DNA of 26,550 nucleotides from the NCBI GenBank assembly GCA_025331435.1, contig JAIWNI010000199.1, forward strand, positions 1 through 26,550. The letters run 5' to 3'. The position numbers and the translations under genes were made by a program. The DNA is from Choanephora cucurbitarum (lineage: Eukaryota; Mucoromycota; Mucoromycetes; Mucorales; Choanephoraceae). Shown here piece after piece: positions 1 to 10,947 of the stretch. The number at the start of each line of letters is the position of its first letter. Position 1 is the stretch's first letter. The notes beneath the pieces were generated by a model. It did not search any database and was not told where the DNA came from. It worked only from the letters and a program-made list of their open reading frames with translations.

Positions 1-437
1 TTTTTGAAGACTGAAAGCTTTATACGAACACTGCGGGCACAACTAACAACATGTATGGTACATATCTATATTTGAGTTGATGTATAATGGCAAGGTTTGT
101 GATCTTAGAATTTATCTAAGAGAGCTAGCGCTTCAATGCCTACTGCTACAGACATAATACAGGTGACAGGTATTAGCTATCATAGCTTAGTTTCCTTGCA
201 GGGTCCATCCATCAAAAGGATCTTCATTTCAAAAAGATATAGTTAAGCTAAACGAAGTTTTATTTAAACACCCAAAGGGATAAAACCATTTGTTAAATCT
301 GAATACTAGAATTACAACCAACATGTCATTACTTTGAAGATACTTCTATACACAGTCAGACGTAATTTGTTACCTAGGCATTTCGGATTTACTTAAAAAA
401 TATCAATATAAGATTGCTGACAAAAGAACACAACAGC
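1..437. other. AT-rich region, no gene seen
   Basis: No convincing reading frame, RNA gene or repeat is visible here. The stretch directly precedes the decayed pol fossil and may contain further unrecognisable parts of the same old element, but nothing in it could be aligned by eye. Confidence 0.4.
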
Positions 438-1267
438 CTCTTCAAAAGATTTCAATGTGCGTATGTCTTTACTAACTTAAATCGAAATACCATCTATCCA
501 TTATTTCCAACACATTATTGTTAGCCTGTGTTTACATCAGTAGATGGCAAGCAGTATATGTTCGAGAGACATATATATTCGATGGACAGTTTCTACCAAA
601 AAGATCTTGTTTAGGCTTTTGTAATAAAGCGTTTACAAGATTATGTTTCTGTGTTCATAAATGACATAGTCTTTCACAAAGCGAGCCTTGTAGATTACAC
701 AAAGGAGGATTATTGATGAGCATTTCACCAGTCATTATTACACCAACGCAAGATCCCAAACGTTATGTAATGGTCAGCGTCATGTACTATCAGTGGTATT
801 TTGAGATCAGGAATGGCGGTGCTGGTAGTGTTTTTTTGAATGTCTTGCACACTTTTCTAGATCTCAAACTTAAACTTGCCATTCCAAAGCGCCACAAACG
901 CGGCATGAGCACAATCATATCTCGAGAGGCTATGCACTTTCAAAAAGGAGTTGCATCATACAGAGTTCATGGCCAAAGCGTTAATTGAGTTAGAGTAAAA
1001 CCAAATGAGAACTTTTACCAGGTAGATTTCGTATTACAAATATTCAATACACATCTGGAGAGGAAACAGAATTTCATGCTACATGGAGGGGGAGCGACTG
1101 TAGAGCTTTGGTTTCCATTTATACTTAAAGAAATCAAATGTCATGATGGCAAACAAGTATTCATGATATCAAAAAAACCTAGTGTTTTATATTTTGAAGA
1201 AAAGATGCATTCCAAACAAAATAATAACTGGGTCTATCATCGCACCATGCACTTTGCAAAATCATAA
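438..1267 (+). pseudogene. Fossil Ty3/gypsy pol fragment (reverse transcriptase and RNase H)
   Basis: One frame starting at 438 can be read as a decayed reverse transcriptase when compared with the gypsy element at 19-24 kb in this same window. VFTNLN (465-482) corresponds to VFTTLD. FTSVDGKQYMF is identical in both and lies at about 528-561. YVSVFINDIV (642-671) corresponds to YVSTFVDDIV, so the catalytic aspartate pair reads Asn-Asp. The same frame resumes as an RNase H remnant: LNLPFQSATNAA (about 870-905) against LDLPFQVATDAS, then EFMAKAL against GFMARSL. A further RNase H-like stretch in another frame follows at about 1076-1230. Many stops interrupt it, and the spacing between the RT and RNase H motifs is about 65 residues shorter than in the younger copy, implying an internal deletion. 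No LTRs were recognised. Confidence 0.75.
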
Positions 1268-2364
1268 TCTGTAATAGAAAAAAAAAAAGACATCCTATAC
1301 ATATTATTTGTAATAGTTAGTAACACTTGATGAGATAGTACAGACTGAGACGTAAGCCTTGATTTCGATACTTTGGTGTCTTTATTATTCTAAGAGCATT
1401 ATAGACAGACAGGGAATTTACCAATCGAGTCATACAAAAATCTAGAGATAAGACAGGATGTAATCATAAATTGTCTACCTCAATTCAATTGTACAACAGG
1501 AAGAATTGAAGTAGAAGGCTAAAGGCAAAGTGAGGCCTGTTGATCCATCCCATACCTATATTCAATTAGAATGCCCAAGAGATTGAATACAGCTCTTTCT
1601 AATTTCATGCCTGAAAAAAAAAGAAAGCTAACAACTTGCGTAAAAGAACCATCAAGTCAATGACACTTTTTAATATTTGAAATCTTCAAGAAAGTGCTTG
1701 ATTTATAGAGACTATACAATTTAGAGCTTGGGCAGAAGATGTGTCCTAATCTCTTTTTTGCATAATTTTATTTGGCTTAGTTTGAAAAGCATGTAAAGGA
1801 AGCGAAACTTCCATGAGGATTGCACCCATCCAAAACCTAACAAGAAACCCGAAAAGTACAGTGAACCAAATATGTTTTTGAAGATACGATAAATGGATAC
1901 AGAAAGCAATTCACACGTTCTCACTTTTGCAGACAAAAGCTAGTTTAGTTCGAGTGAATCTTCCGAACTTAGTGCTACCATAAGCCTTTTTTTTTCTCTT
2001 TGTAGACAAATTCGGCTTTCTGTTATGTCACAGGGATTGCTTAAAACTTTTTCTTTCTTTTCTTTTGTATTCAATTCTATCAACTTCTTTAGCTTCAGAT
2101 AGAAAGAAGAATAAGTGTGGCGCACCAAACAGTTTTTGGACAGATGTATTCGCTAAAGTTGATGATCTGCAGTAAGACAGAAAGTTACTATAATTGGATT
2201 TTTTTTCCATTCAAATGGATCATTCTAGACACGTAAGAATGACTCCGCGTTTTAGTTTGAAAGAGAAGCAGAAATAAAAGGCAATATACAATTTTATTTT
2301 TGAAAAAAAGAAGCCAATCAACTGTTGCTTTTTTTTGATTTGAGAAAAAAAAAGGGAAAGCACA
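1268..2364. other. AT-rich intergenic region, no supported gene
   Basis: Only short chance reading frames of low-complexity composition occur on either strand. The left part could hold more eroded sequence of the preceding pol fossil, but I could not align an integrase motif. The last about 150 bases (2220-2364) are the presumed 3' flank of the minus-strand gene that ends at 2365. Confidence 0.4.
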
Positions 2365-2965
2365 TTAAAGCTCTAAAGCAGCCTTGTGAGCATCATTGAT
2401 GTGGTGACGTTCGGGCATAAATATCTGGTCCGTCATTACAGTAGAAGGTTGACGTAAGGGTAGTTTGGACATGATGTCGACAGTAGGACGGCGCCTCTGT
2501 TGTTGTTGCTGTTGTAACTGTTGTTGTTGCTGTTGTTGCTGTTGTTGCTGTTTTTGTTGTTCTTCATATTCATCTTCCTCAGAAAGTTCTTGATCGTCAG
2601 ACAAATCGGTATCTTGAACAAGGCCTATGCCAGATAGGCTATATCTTTGTTGTTGTCTCAAGGTATAGGTCAAGAGTTGAATATGTTGTAGAGCATTTTC
2701 CAGTTCCTGCCTGGTTTCTTCAAGTGCAGCATCTCTTTGATTAGTGATTCCCTTTAATGCATTAATTGTGTATCTTGCAAAGGACAATTCTTTGTTCAGG
2801 TGTTGGTTTTGTTGTCGAAGGTAGGCATTGTCGATTTCGAGCTGAGAACAACTCCTGGTTGTTGCTTCAGTACCTTCAATTAACTGGGTTAGTGCATGTT
2901 ATACTCAACTCATTCTTTAACTCACCTTCAATGCTAAGTCTCTTCATTTCCTTGTTTAGGCTCAT
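2365..2965 (-). CDS. Coiled-coil protein with a polyglutamine tract, unknown function
   Basis: Two exons, 2926-2965 and 2365-2873 (complement), joined across a 52-nt GT-AG intron (2874-2925), give 182 residues. The upstream ATG at 2965 was chosen because exon 1 (beginning MSLNKEMKRL) joins in phase and extends the heptad-rich region. Splicing at the other nearby AG (a CAG just upstream on the transcript) would hit a stop at once. From about residue 22 to 90 the chain looks like a coiled coil (LEIDNAYLRQQNQHLNKEL, then LEETRQELENALQHIQLL). An acidic patch (SDDQELSEEDEYEE) follows, then a long Gln tract with one Lys and one Leu, an Arg triplet and a short tail. I do not recognise the family. 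The arrangement suits a scaffold or a partner of a transcription or cytoskeletal complex, but that is inference. The polyQ is coded by mixed CAA and CAG codons. Confidence 0.7.
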
Positions 2966-3220
2966 TGTTCTTTCTTTTTTTTGTGTATAAAAGTGATGTT
3001 TTAACAGAACCAGCTGAAAAATAGTAAAAAAAGAAAACAAGAAGATCTTCTTTCGATAAGGTACAAAAAAAAAAGAAAGGGAAAAAAGAAAAAGAAAAAA
3101 ATAAGGGATATCCTTGTTATTGGCACAAACAAGTAGAAAGGGAAAAAGAAAGGAAAAATATCATATTGTTGGATTCTTTTATAAAGTCAAAAATTTCAAG
3201 TCACGTGCCTAGTCTGTTAT
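2966..3220 (-). promoter_or_regulatory. Putative promoter of the coiled-coil/polyQ gene
   Basis: Upstream of the ATG at 2965 the transcribed strand shows a long pyrimidine-rich stretch (about 3020-3165, seen as A/G runs on the + strand). A CACGTG palindrome (E-box core) lies at 3202-3207, about 240 bp from the start codon. Pyrimidine-rich leaders are common upstream of fungal genes. No TATA box could be assigned with confidence. Confidence 0.3.
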
Positions 3221-5838
3221 ATGGACTGGGGTCCACAGATAAGTTTATCGTTAGGTAACACAGGTCTTCATTATTGTCGAGAAGACTGCTTGTCATTGTT
3301 AAATTGTCTTAATGTAGCTTAATGTATTTAAAAGGTTTGCGAGCACATTTATCTCTGATAAAGTACACACGCAGTTTTACTGCAAACCTTTACTCCTTCA
3401 GTTATCCTATGCCTATAAAAATTTAATCAGTCGATTCTGCGTAAATATTTTACCTGTATTACACAAGTGCAAGAAGCTATTGTCTATCCAAGCTATCTGA
3501 TTGGCGCAGCAAGATTGATTCTTTGACTAGTGAAATTCATTTCGACTTATTCTGAGATATTTACTATTTAAAGGACAATGTGCTTCCTCTTGATATCCAT
3601 TCACCAAGTCTCTTAGACTAAACTACAATTCATGCTTAAAAGGAGAAGGAATCTTGATGCAGTCTATCATTATGAATGACCAGAAGATAGATAAAATAAA
3701 ACACTTGGCATAGTCATTACATTCATGTGCATATAGACGCATGGAGACCCTGTGATGCACAAGTGTATTAATTGTGGGTTATGACAGATCATAAGATTGT
3801 TGTCTAACTACTAAGCGCTTGCTTACAAAAACATTCTTTAGTCTTCTTTTAGGTGACAATAGCATGCGCTTTAGGCTTTGTAATGCACTACACTTTTAAA
3901 AGGGCACATATGACTTGTTGCTTCAATTGATCTTCATTTTACGTCATCTTTTAGGCAGGTCATTACCCTTCAATCATAGGATTAATACTTTCGATCTTCT
4001 TCCTTCTGTTTCTGAGCCAAAAATCAAAGGGTCTTTTTTTCGTTTTCAGAAATGTCTTAATTAACGGCTGGACCCGACTCGGCTGAGGTCGAAATCCAAA
4101 GCAATCAAGCAATTTGTTAATATCATTTGAGCACAAATGCTTTTACTCTTCATACCCAAAAAGGGCAAAGGCAGAAACCAGACTTTTTGCAGCACGTAGC
4201 AACAGTATTGATTCTGGCTGTCCGAAGCACAAGGAGAGAGAGAGCGAGAGACACTGAAAGTCGGCTCGGAGTAACGATTTATACGAGCTATAGTTAGAAT
4301 CTGAAACAAGCAAACCCTCTGTTGCCGCTGGTTAAATCCGAGTCATTATTGTGCTTCCAATTTAAACCTGCTGACAACTCCGTTACCTTTCTTTGGCTAA
4401 ATTATTCTAAAATGGGAAGCTATTACAGTTGAATTAAATTTTGCTCTTGTGAGAGCAAAATGTTGTCCAACCCAAAGTAAATTTTCGCTGTCAGAGAAGT
4501 GGAATATTGCCTTTAGCTTTTCATTGTGATGTCCATTGTAACCTTACGAGATCAAGAGTTTTTTTTTTTAATGAAGATAGACAGAAAGATATCTATAGCA
4601 AACATAGTCATAATATATGATTTTATGATAGATGTCATGTCAATCATCAAGGATCCCAATATCATTCTTGAAGCTTTGGGTAATCGTGTCCTTCTAAATG
4701 AAAAATGAGGATACTAAAAAACTAATCAACTGAAAGCAAAGAGTCAGCTACTTTAAAGCTGGTGAAGAGGACAACTACAGGCTATAGAATTAATTAGAGG
4801 GTCTGTACATCAATCGTACGATCAAGTCACCTGTGAGACAAAGCTGTGCCGCTATGGTCGGAAAAGAATTAGACTCTGAAGAATAAACTAGTGAACAATA
4901 GCGGAGAAGATACAAAGTGCCGATCAAAAAAGTCAATCAGAAATCCAGGACAGTCAAAAGAACACAAAGCTCACGTCTTGGACCTCGTTGATGACAACAC
5001 ATATGTTACTGCTAATTTTTTGGGGACTCCTCACTTACAAAATCAGACTTTTATGCGTACATGAACGAAGCTGCAACTGTCAGTAAAAGGAAATGTTCAG
5101 ATGTTGATTCTACGAAAAATCGTAAATCAGAGCTTTTATCAATATGCGAAAGAATTCCGTATGGTACAAAAAACCCAAGCTTGCAATCGTTGAGCAATTT
5201 GTAGGCATTATACTTAGATTATAAACACTTGTTTACTTATTTCTTTTCACAGATGTACTTGGATTTTCTAGATGAAACAAAACAACAAGTAATACTCGCA
5301 TCATATTTGGTTTCTTTCTGGAAATGCTGACACCATTGTTCCAAAAAAAAAAATGATCAGAGTTTCTAGACATCTCCTACAATAGTGTTCTTCTATGAAA
5401 CCATCTTGAAAATTTCCTCGACAAACTTGATCGGCTATGTTATGGTCATCGATATCTATACTTAGTCTTTTTGTGCATCTTTATTTCTTTAAGAAAATTG
5501 CATTTCACTGCTAGAAATGAAGGACCAAAAAAATCATTTCCATGATTAGGCTACAAGCTTTTAGAAGGGTTCTTTGACCTCTAAGTTTTTTTTTTACAAA
5601 GCTATCTGTTTTTCTTTAAATGCCACCATTAGAATGAGTGACCCATATGAAAAAGGGGGATTTACCAAAGAATCGAGTACAAACCATTTGCTTCTTGTTT
5701 TCTTGTTGGTACACAGCTTTTTTAAGGCTTCTTTTCTCTTTCGCAATGCTGATGCTATCACTAACTCTGTCAGAAAACTCTGGGAAGCCAAGTGACGTTT
5801 TATAATCATTGACTTTGAAGAAAAATCCACCTCACTTT
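3221..5838. other. Long gene-poor AT-rich region
   Basis: No intact gene is supported. Reading frames on both strands are short and have no recognisable motif. The perfect hairpin at 4438-4461 is the only clear structure. The right end may be the eroded upstream part of the decayed frame listed at 5839-6381. Confidence 0.4.
4438..4461. repeat. Perfect 10-bp inverted repeat with a 4-nt loop
   Basis: ATTTTGCTCT, spacer TGTG, then AGAGCAAAAT form a perfect stem-loop. It lies in non-coding DNA with no obvious flanking gene. It could be a remnant of a short transposable element end or chance in AT-rich sequence. Confidence 0.6.
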
Positions 5839-6381
5839 GTCTTGTTAGTATTGACGCATTATCTCTCGAATCATCTCATTTCAACAACATCGTTTAATGA
5901 TAAAAACAGCCGATTGATCATGGTAATCGTAGAATGTACGGCTGTTGTTGTTTTAGTTGTTCTGGATTTTTATTGGGCTATTAGATGATTCAACTAGATC
6001 AAGACCACAGGCTGTGTCGGTAATCAATGTAGCAATATGGAATAATACATCAGCATGCATCTTATAAATGTTGCGCCAAGCTTTCAACAGTTCCAGTGTA
6101 ACAATCTTTGAAATGGTTATAACCTAGCTGCTATCCATGTTTGCATAAAGCACCGCAAACTATTGTTAGGAAAAAGTTTTTATGACCTCAATGAGTTTGA
6201 CCTAATTGAACTATCCAACAACTTTTTTAAATCTAAGCCGATAGCAAGGATGACAGTAGTACACGCAATAACTTTCATAATGAATGGAATGTTTCTTTTG
6301 GATGAAACTCTCTTCAAGGTCAACGTCATTCGAATCCACCCTAGCCTCTCAGAGTTTTTTGGCGGTGTTAATGATAGTTAG
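5839..6381 (+). pseudogene. Decayed reading frame, unknown family
   Basis: A single frame can be read from about 5839 to the stop at 6379-6381 with four internal stop codons (all between about 5983 and 6120). The final open part, from 6163, is 72 codons with ordinary protein-like composition (for example FDLIELSNNFFKSKP and NVIRIHPSLSEFF). Keeping one frame over about 540 bp with only scattered stops suggests a coding region that lost constraint rather than random DNA. I do not recognise the family with certainty. No start codon or splice sites can be assigned, and sequence before 5839 may also belong to it. Confidence 0.35.
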
Positions 6382-7644
6382 ACATGAAGCGAATGTTTTA
6401 CATACGCCTCTATGATATGACCTTTGTTTTGTATGGGAGAATGCCGTTGTCAAATATGCTGAGCAAGTCTGACATTTTTATGTAAGAGAAAAAGAGATGT
6501 GTTGTCAAAAAAATAAATAAGATGTAGATGCTAAGATAGCTTATTAAAATAATCTGTCATATTTAACAGACTCAATATGACCAGACTGGCTGAATATATT
6601 CAATGTTTGAGATACGCATGATTGTTTACGATCCAAAGAGACTAAAGTAGCTCGCACCATTGATTTATTTGCAATAAAATCTGTTTTTTTTTACTTTAAA
6701 GATAAACACGCCTAGAGAATTGTTGACTACGAACAACATCCCATTTCTTCTTGATAGAGTTCTTTATTTCTCTCTTACTATCACAACATCTTTCAGCTAG
6801 ATCTAACTGGCGAAATCTGCAATCACTTGCATGAATAGCAAGAACCCAAAAGTTTATTTCTTATTGGCCTGAAAAATTATACGCTTTTTTCTTTTTCAAT
6901 CATTCATACGAATTCAGTAAAAGATTCTCCTCATTTTTATTGTCAATTTAAGGAGCACTTATTTAGGGAGCATTTTTTGATTTCAGGAACATTTTTTTAT
7001 TTATTGAGGAATTTGATCTATGCATTAAAAAAAAAGCTATCTTTATAAAGAAAGTTACAAGAAGCTTTTTTGGTTTGTAAAACGCAAATAGGAAGCGATA
7101 CATACTGTTGTCATGTTATAGAAGAAGAAGAGCGTTTTTGTCTTCTCTATTCATATAATATCGAAAGGGCACTAACAGAAAGAAAAAAGCTGTCTATAAG
7201 AAATTATATAGTGATGCTTGACTAAAAGAAAAAGAAAAGAATACTTGTGTTAAGTTTTCAATAGAATGTCTGGAAAACAGATAGGACTGATGCTCTAAAT
7301 CATTGCCACTGTTGTTTCTTAAAAAAAAAAAACTGACAAACACACATAATGTCATTTCCTTATCGTCTTACTAACATCCAGTAATGATATTCTTTTTATT
7401 TTCAGGGCAGAAGAAAGAGAAAGACAAGTAAACGGAAAACTGTTGCTATCCAATAGCTCGCTAGTATGAGCAAGATTCAATTGACTCTATTATGGGAGTC
7501 AACAATGTCAAAGCATTTTCTTTTATAGGAATCCTGTGTACAACTTTTTTTGGGGCACCGATTAAATTTTCGTATTTTACTCAGCCCATTTGTAACTTAC
7601 ACGTAAGATTTACATTCACATTTTTTTTTTTGCTTTATAGAAGA
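6382..7644. other. Intergenic region and upstream region of the TM9 gene
   Basis: No gene is supported. A degenerate tandem pattern (AGGAGCA / GGGAGCA / AGGAACA, each followed by T-rich sequence) lies at about 6950-7012. Close to the downstream gene there is a CCAAT pentamer (about 7450) and a T-rich stretch ending in TAG at 7640, four bases before the chosen ATG. That looks like a 3' splice site, so the leader may contain a 5'-UTR intron. The nearest donor (GTAAGA at 7603) would make only a 38-nt intron, so the donor is probably further upstream. Confidence 0.4.
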
Positions 7645-9680
7645 ATGGCCTTAAAATACATAGCAGGCCTATTAACATTAGCTGGTCTTGGCCAGGCTTT
7701 ATATTTACCTGGTGTTGCGCCTAATGATTATGAACAAGGAAGTGATGTTCCTCTCTTTGTCAACTCACTCTCGCCCATGTCCAACCTTCAGAAATCTGTC
7801 TTGTCTTATGACTATTATGATGAGCGATTCCATTTCTGTGCACCTGAGGGAGGAGCTCAGAAGCAAGCCGAAAGTTTAGGTTCAGTTCTTTTCGGTGACC
7901 GTATCTTCACATCCCCTTTCAAGGTAGATTGGTTGTTGATATATATTGTATGATTTACTGACGTCTTCTTCAGCTTTCCCTAGGCAACGATGAGAAAGAT
8001 AAACTATTGTGTACCTCAACCACTGTTCCTAAAATAGATGCTGATTTTATCAATGAATGTATCAAGAATGAGTATGCCATCAATTGGGTTGTCGATGGTC
8101 TTCCTGCAGCTCATTTGAGTCATGATGAACGAACAAATGAAGAATATTACAGTATTGGATTTGCGCTTGGTACCAATAAGGGATCTTTGGCTGAATTGAA
8201 CAACCATTATGATATCACCATTGAATACCATCAACGTGAAGATAGAAAATACCGCGTTGTTGGCGTATTGGTCTCACCTAGCAGTCGTGCACAAACAGTC
8301 AATGAAAGAGGTGTTGTTGTACCTACAGGTGGTCCTCTTGTACTTGTAGGCAACGAAAAAGTAGTTTATTCTTACAGTGTTCATTGGCAGGTAAAAGAAA
8401 ATTGGAACAAGTGTTTTATTTTCTCGGGTAACTAAGTAAACAATGATAGCTTTCTTCAAAAGCTTGGGCTACACGTTGGGATAATTATCTTCATGTCTTG
8501 GATCCCTCTATCCATTGGTTCTCGCTCGTAAACTCTATTGTCATTGTTCTTTTCTTGACAGGTATGGTAGCCATGATTTTGATTCGTGCCTTGCATAAGG
8601 ATATTTCCCGATACAATGCTGTGGATGCTCAAGAGGATGTTCAAGAAGACTATGGTTGGAAGTTGGTACATGGTGACGTCTTTAGACCTCCTCAACGTCC
8701 CATGTTCTTGTCTGTATTGGTTGGTAGTGGTGCTCAAATTCTTGCCATGACAGGATTGACTTTAGGTAAGCTAGATTAAAAGAGAGAGAGAGAGAAAGGG
8801 ATTTAGGTGGATCATGTTGTTGACATGCTCTTGATTAGTCTTTGCTGCTCTTGGTTTCTTGTCTCCCTCTAACCGTGGTGCTTTGGGTACTGTCATGATC
8901 ATTTTCTTTATGGTCTTCAGTTGTATCGCTGGTTTTGTCTCTGCCCGTGTTTACAAGATGAATGGTGGTGAAAACTGGAAGATGAACATTGCCTTGACTG
9001 CTGGCTTGGTTCCTGGATCTATCTTGAGTGCCTTGTTTGCCATGAACTTCTTCTTGATCTACTCTCATTCCTCAGGTGCTGTCCCCTTTGGAACAGCTCT
9101 TTCTCTTTTAGTTCTTTGGGCTTTGATCGCCTTACCTCTCAGTGTAGCTGGTTCTTATTTCGGTTTCCGCCAACCTCGCATTGAACATCCTGTTCGTACT
9201 AACCAAATTCCTCGTCAGATCCCTGACCAACCTATGTATTTGCGTGCTTTGCCTTCAATTTTGATGGGTGGTATTTTACCCTTTGGTGCTGTCTTTATCG
9301 AGATTTACTTTATCTTTAACTCTATCTGGTTCCATCGTATATACTATGGTATTGGCTTTTTGTTTATGGTCTTTGTTGTCCTCATCTTGACTTGTTCTCA
9401 AGTCACTATCTTGATGTGCTACTTCCATCTCTGCAGTGAAGACTACCATTGGTCATGGCGTGCCTTTTTAACTTCAGCAGCCACTGGTTTCTATGTGTTC
9501 ATGTACTCTGTGTTGTATTACTTTACCAAGCTAGACATCAACTCATTCACCAGTACTGTTCTTTACTTTGGTTATTCTTCAGTCATCAGTTTCTTGATCT
9601 CTGTCTTCACTGGTGCTGTTGGTTACCTTTCTTGTCTTTACTTTTTGCAAAAGATTTTTGCTAGCATCAAGGTAGATTAA
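7645..9680 (+). CDS. Transmembrane 9 superfamily protein (nonaspanin, EMP70-like)
   Basis: Four exons, 7645-7923, 7974-8390, 8450-8765 and 8839-9680, joined by GT-AG introns of 50, 59 and 73 nt, give 617 residues, near the usual ~640 of the family. The chosen start gives a signal peptide (MALKYIAGLLTLAGLGQA) followed by LPGVAPNDY, the conserved mature N-terminus of TM9 proteins. A large luminal domain follows (exons 1-2), then the WATRWDNYLHV junction and nine hydrophobic segments in exons 3-4. The protein ends in KVD, matching the family's C-terminal KXD/E Golgi-retention signal. Family members sit in Golgi/endosomal membranes and act in membrane-protein sorting, cell adhesion and metal homeostasis. 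An in-frame ATG at 7492 would add 51 residues but spoil the signal peptide. Intron 3 carries a (GA)n run. The gene converges on the PPR gene, with 73 bp between stop codons. Confidence 0.93.
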
Positions 9681-9739
9681 GTTTTCTTCGCAAGAAAAAG
9701 CACCTTCATTTAAATAAACAAGATACAAGAAAAATATAA

Positions 9740-9749
9740 GGGGGGGGGG
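9740..9749. repeat. Poly(G) run of 10 between convergent genes
   Basis: Ten consecutive G on the + strand sit in the 73-bp gap between the TM9 and PPR stop codons, i.e. in both 3' UTRs (as C10 in the PPR transcript). It stands out in an AT-rich locus. Confidence 0.8.
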
Positions 9750-9753
9750 TATT

Positions 9754-10947
9754 TTATTGTTCTAGTAATGCATGACAGGCGTCACTTAATCCTTTAGGCT
9801 GCACTGCGTTTACCATATCTACAAGTTGTTGAGCTGCTTCTCTATCGTTTCTATGAATGCATGCTTCAACTACGCTATATATCGCTTTATCCTCTAGTTC
9901 ATAACCATCAGCCAGCAAGTCATATGTAATTGAAAGAGCCGATGGTAACTGTTGCCGATGAGCAAACCCAATAATGACAGAATGCATTTCCTTCACATGC
10001 TCCTTCTTCAGTCTCTGATTTCTACTTTTGAGATCAAGGTAAATCTGTTCCGCTACTGCTAACTGTCGATTTTTTCTGAAATAGACAAGTAATTTCTGTA
10101 TTGTATCGTTTGGTATCCTTGAGTCGGTTGTCATGATCAGCATGGCCTGCCATAATCGAGCGACAGTCTGTTGTGTATCTTTGTCTGGCTTAAGTGAGGT
10201 ATAGAAGTCAATAAATGATTGATAGACACTACATTTGGCTGTTATTTGATCCTTTATCATATATTCAAATATCCGGCTCGATGCTTTTTGATCTCTGTTG
10301 GACAGATAGGCGCGAATCATAATTTCGTAAGTAGACAGACGAGTCATGTTACGTTCTCGAGCCATATTAAACACATGCTCTGCATCCTCAAACTGCTTTG
10401 CGTTGATACAGCCCTTGATGGCACTATTCCAGCAACCTGAGTCCAGCTCGTGTTCGAACAACTGGACCATATGAAGAAACATTGTTTTCAGATGTGGATG
10501 ACCATAGATCGCCATATCCTTCAGGAGTTTCTTTAGTTTCACTTGAGGTCGTCTTCTTTTTGGATCTCTCTGTAGTCTTAGATATTCGTAAAACCAAGAT
10601 TCCATGCGATCGTTCTGATGTTGATTTCGATGAGGTAGCCATGACAACCCCAGGACGAGGTGAAAATAGGTTTGATGATTTGGCTCAATGCCGCATTGTT
10701 TCATGTCTCTCAACAAATTCTCTGCTTTCAGTTGCGATTCCTTTCGATGGACCATTTTAGCGTGTTGTTTTAGGAGTTGCTGGTAATAATGAAAATCGGC
10801 TTTCTGTTGAGGTACTGGCAACGTCTTTGCTTGTTCTGCTAGGGCAGACGAAAAGCGTCGTGTTGGTAAGCAAGGTTTTGCAGAAGTTATAAACAATGAT
10901 CTGAATACATTATGACAGGCAAACCTATTGCCACAATGACTAGCCAT
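9754..10947 (-). CDS. Mitochondrial pentatricopeptide-repeat (PPR) protein
   Basis: An uninterrupted 397-codon frame without introns. The first about 38 residues lack acidic residues and are rich in Arg, Ser and Ala (for example LFITSAKPCLPTRRFSSAL), a typical mitochondrial targeting sequence. The rest is a chain of helical-hairpin repeats of about 35 residues. Recognisable units are around residues 60-95 (LLRDMKQCGIEPNHQTYFHL), 170-240 (WNSAIKGCINAKQFEDAEHV, then STYEIMIRAYLSNRDQKASS) and 300-390 (AVAEQIYLDLKSRN, IIGFAHRQQLPSALSITYDL). PPR proteins bind organellar RNA in a sequence-specific way and act in processing, stability or translation of mitochondrial transcripts. Which RNA this one binds cannot be told. 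The ATG at 10947 is the first in frame and gives the targeting peptide. The stop is followed at once by AATAAAA-like sequence and a C10 run. Confidence 0.85.
   Translation of the reverse strand: MASHCGNRFACHNVFRSLFITSAKPCLPTRRFSSALAEQAKTLPVPQQKADFHYYQQLLKQHAKMVHRKESQLKAENLLRDMKQCGIEPNHQTYFHLVLGLSWLPHRNQHQNDRMESWFYEYLRLQRDPKRRRPQVKLKKLLKDMAIYGHPHLKTMFLHMVQLFEHELDSGCWNSAIKGCINAKQFEDAEHVFNMARERNMTRLSTYEIMIRAYLSNRDQKASSRIFEYMIKDQITAKCSVYQSFIDFYTSLKPDKDTQQTVARLWQAMLIMTTDSRIPNDTIQKLLVYFRKNRQLAVAEQIYLDLKSRNQRLKKEHVKEMHSVIIGFAHRQQLPSALSITYDLLADGYELEDKAIYSVVEACIHRNDREAAQQLVDMVNAVQPKGLSDACHALLEQ

Noticed and set aside
713..988. 91-codon plus-strand frame
   Set aside because: It overlaps, in another frame, the better supported pol fossil; its own composition shows no motif.
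5594..5830. Overlapping short frames on both strands (73 and 78 codons)
   Set aside because: Low-complexity, Phe/Lys-rich, no motif, no start context or splice signals; likely chance.
8016..9068. Minus-strand frames under the TM9 gene
   Set aside because: Shadows of the real exons on the other strand.
10219..10760. Frames opposite and overlapping the PPR gene
   Set aside because: Shadows of the 397-codon frame, which has clear PPR repeats.
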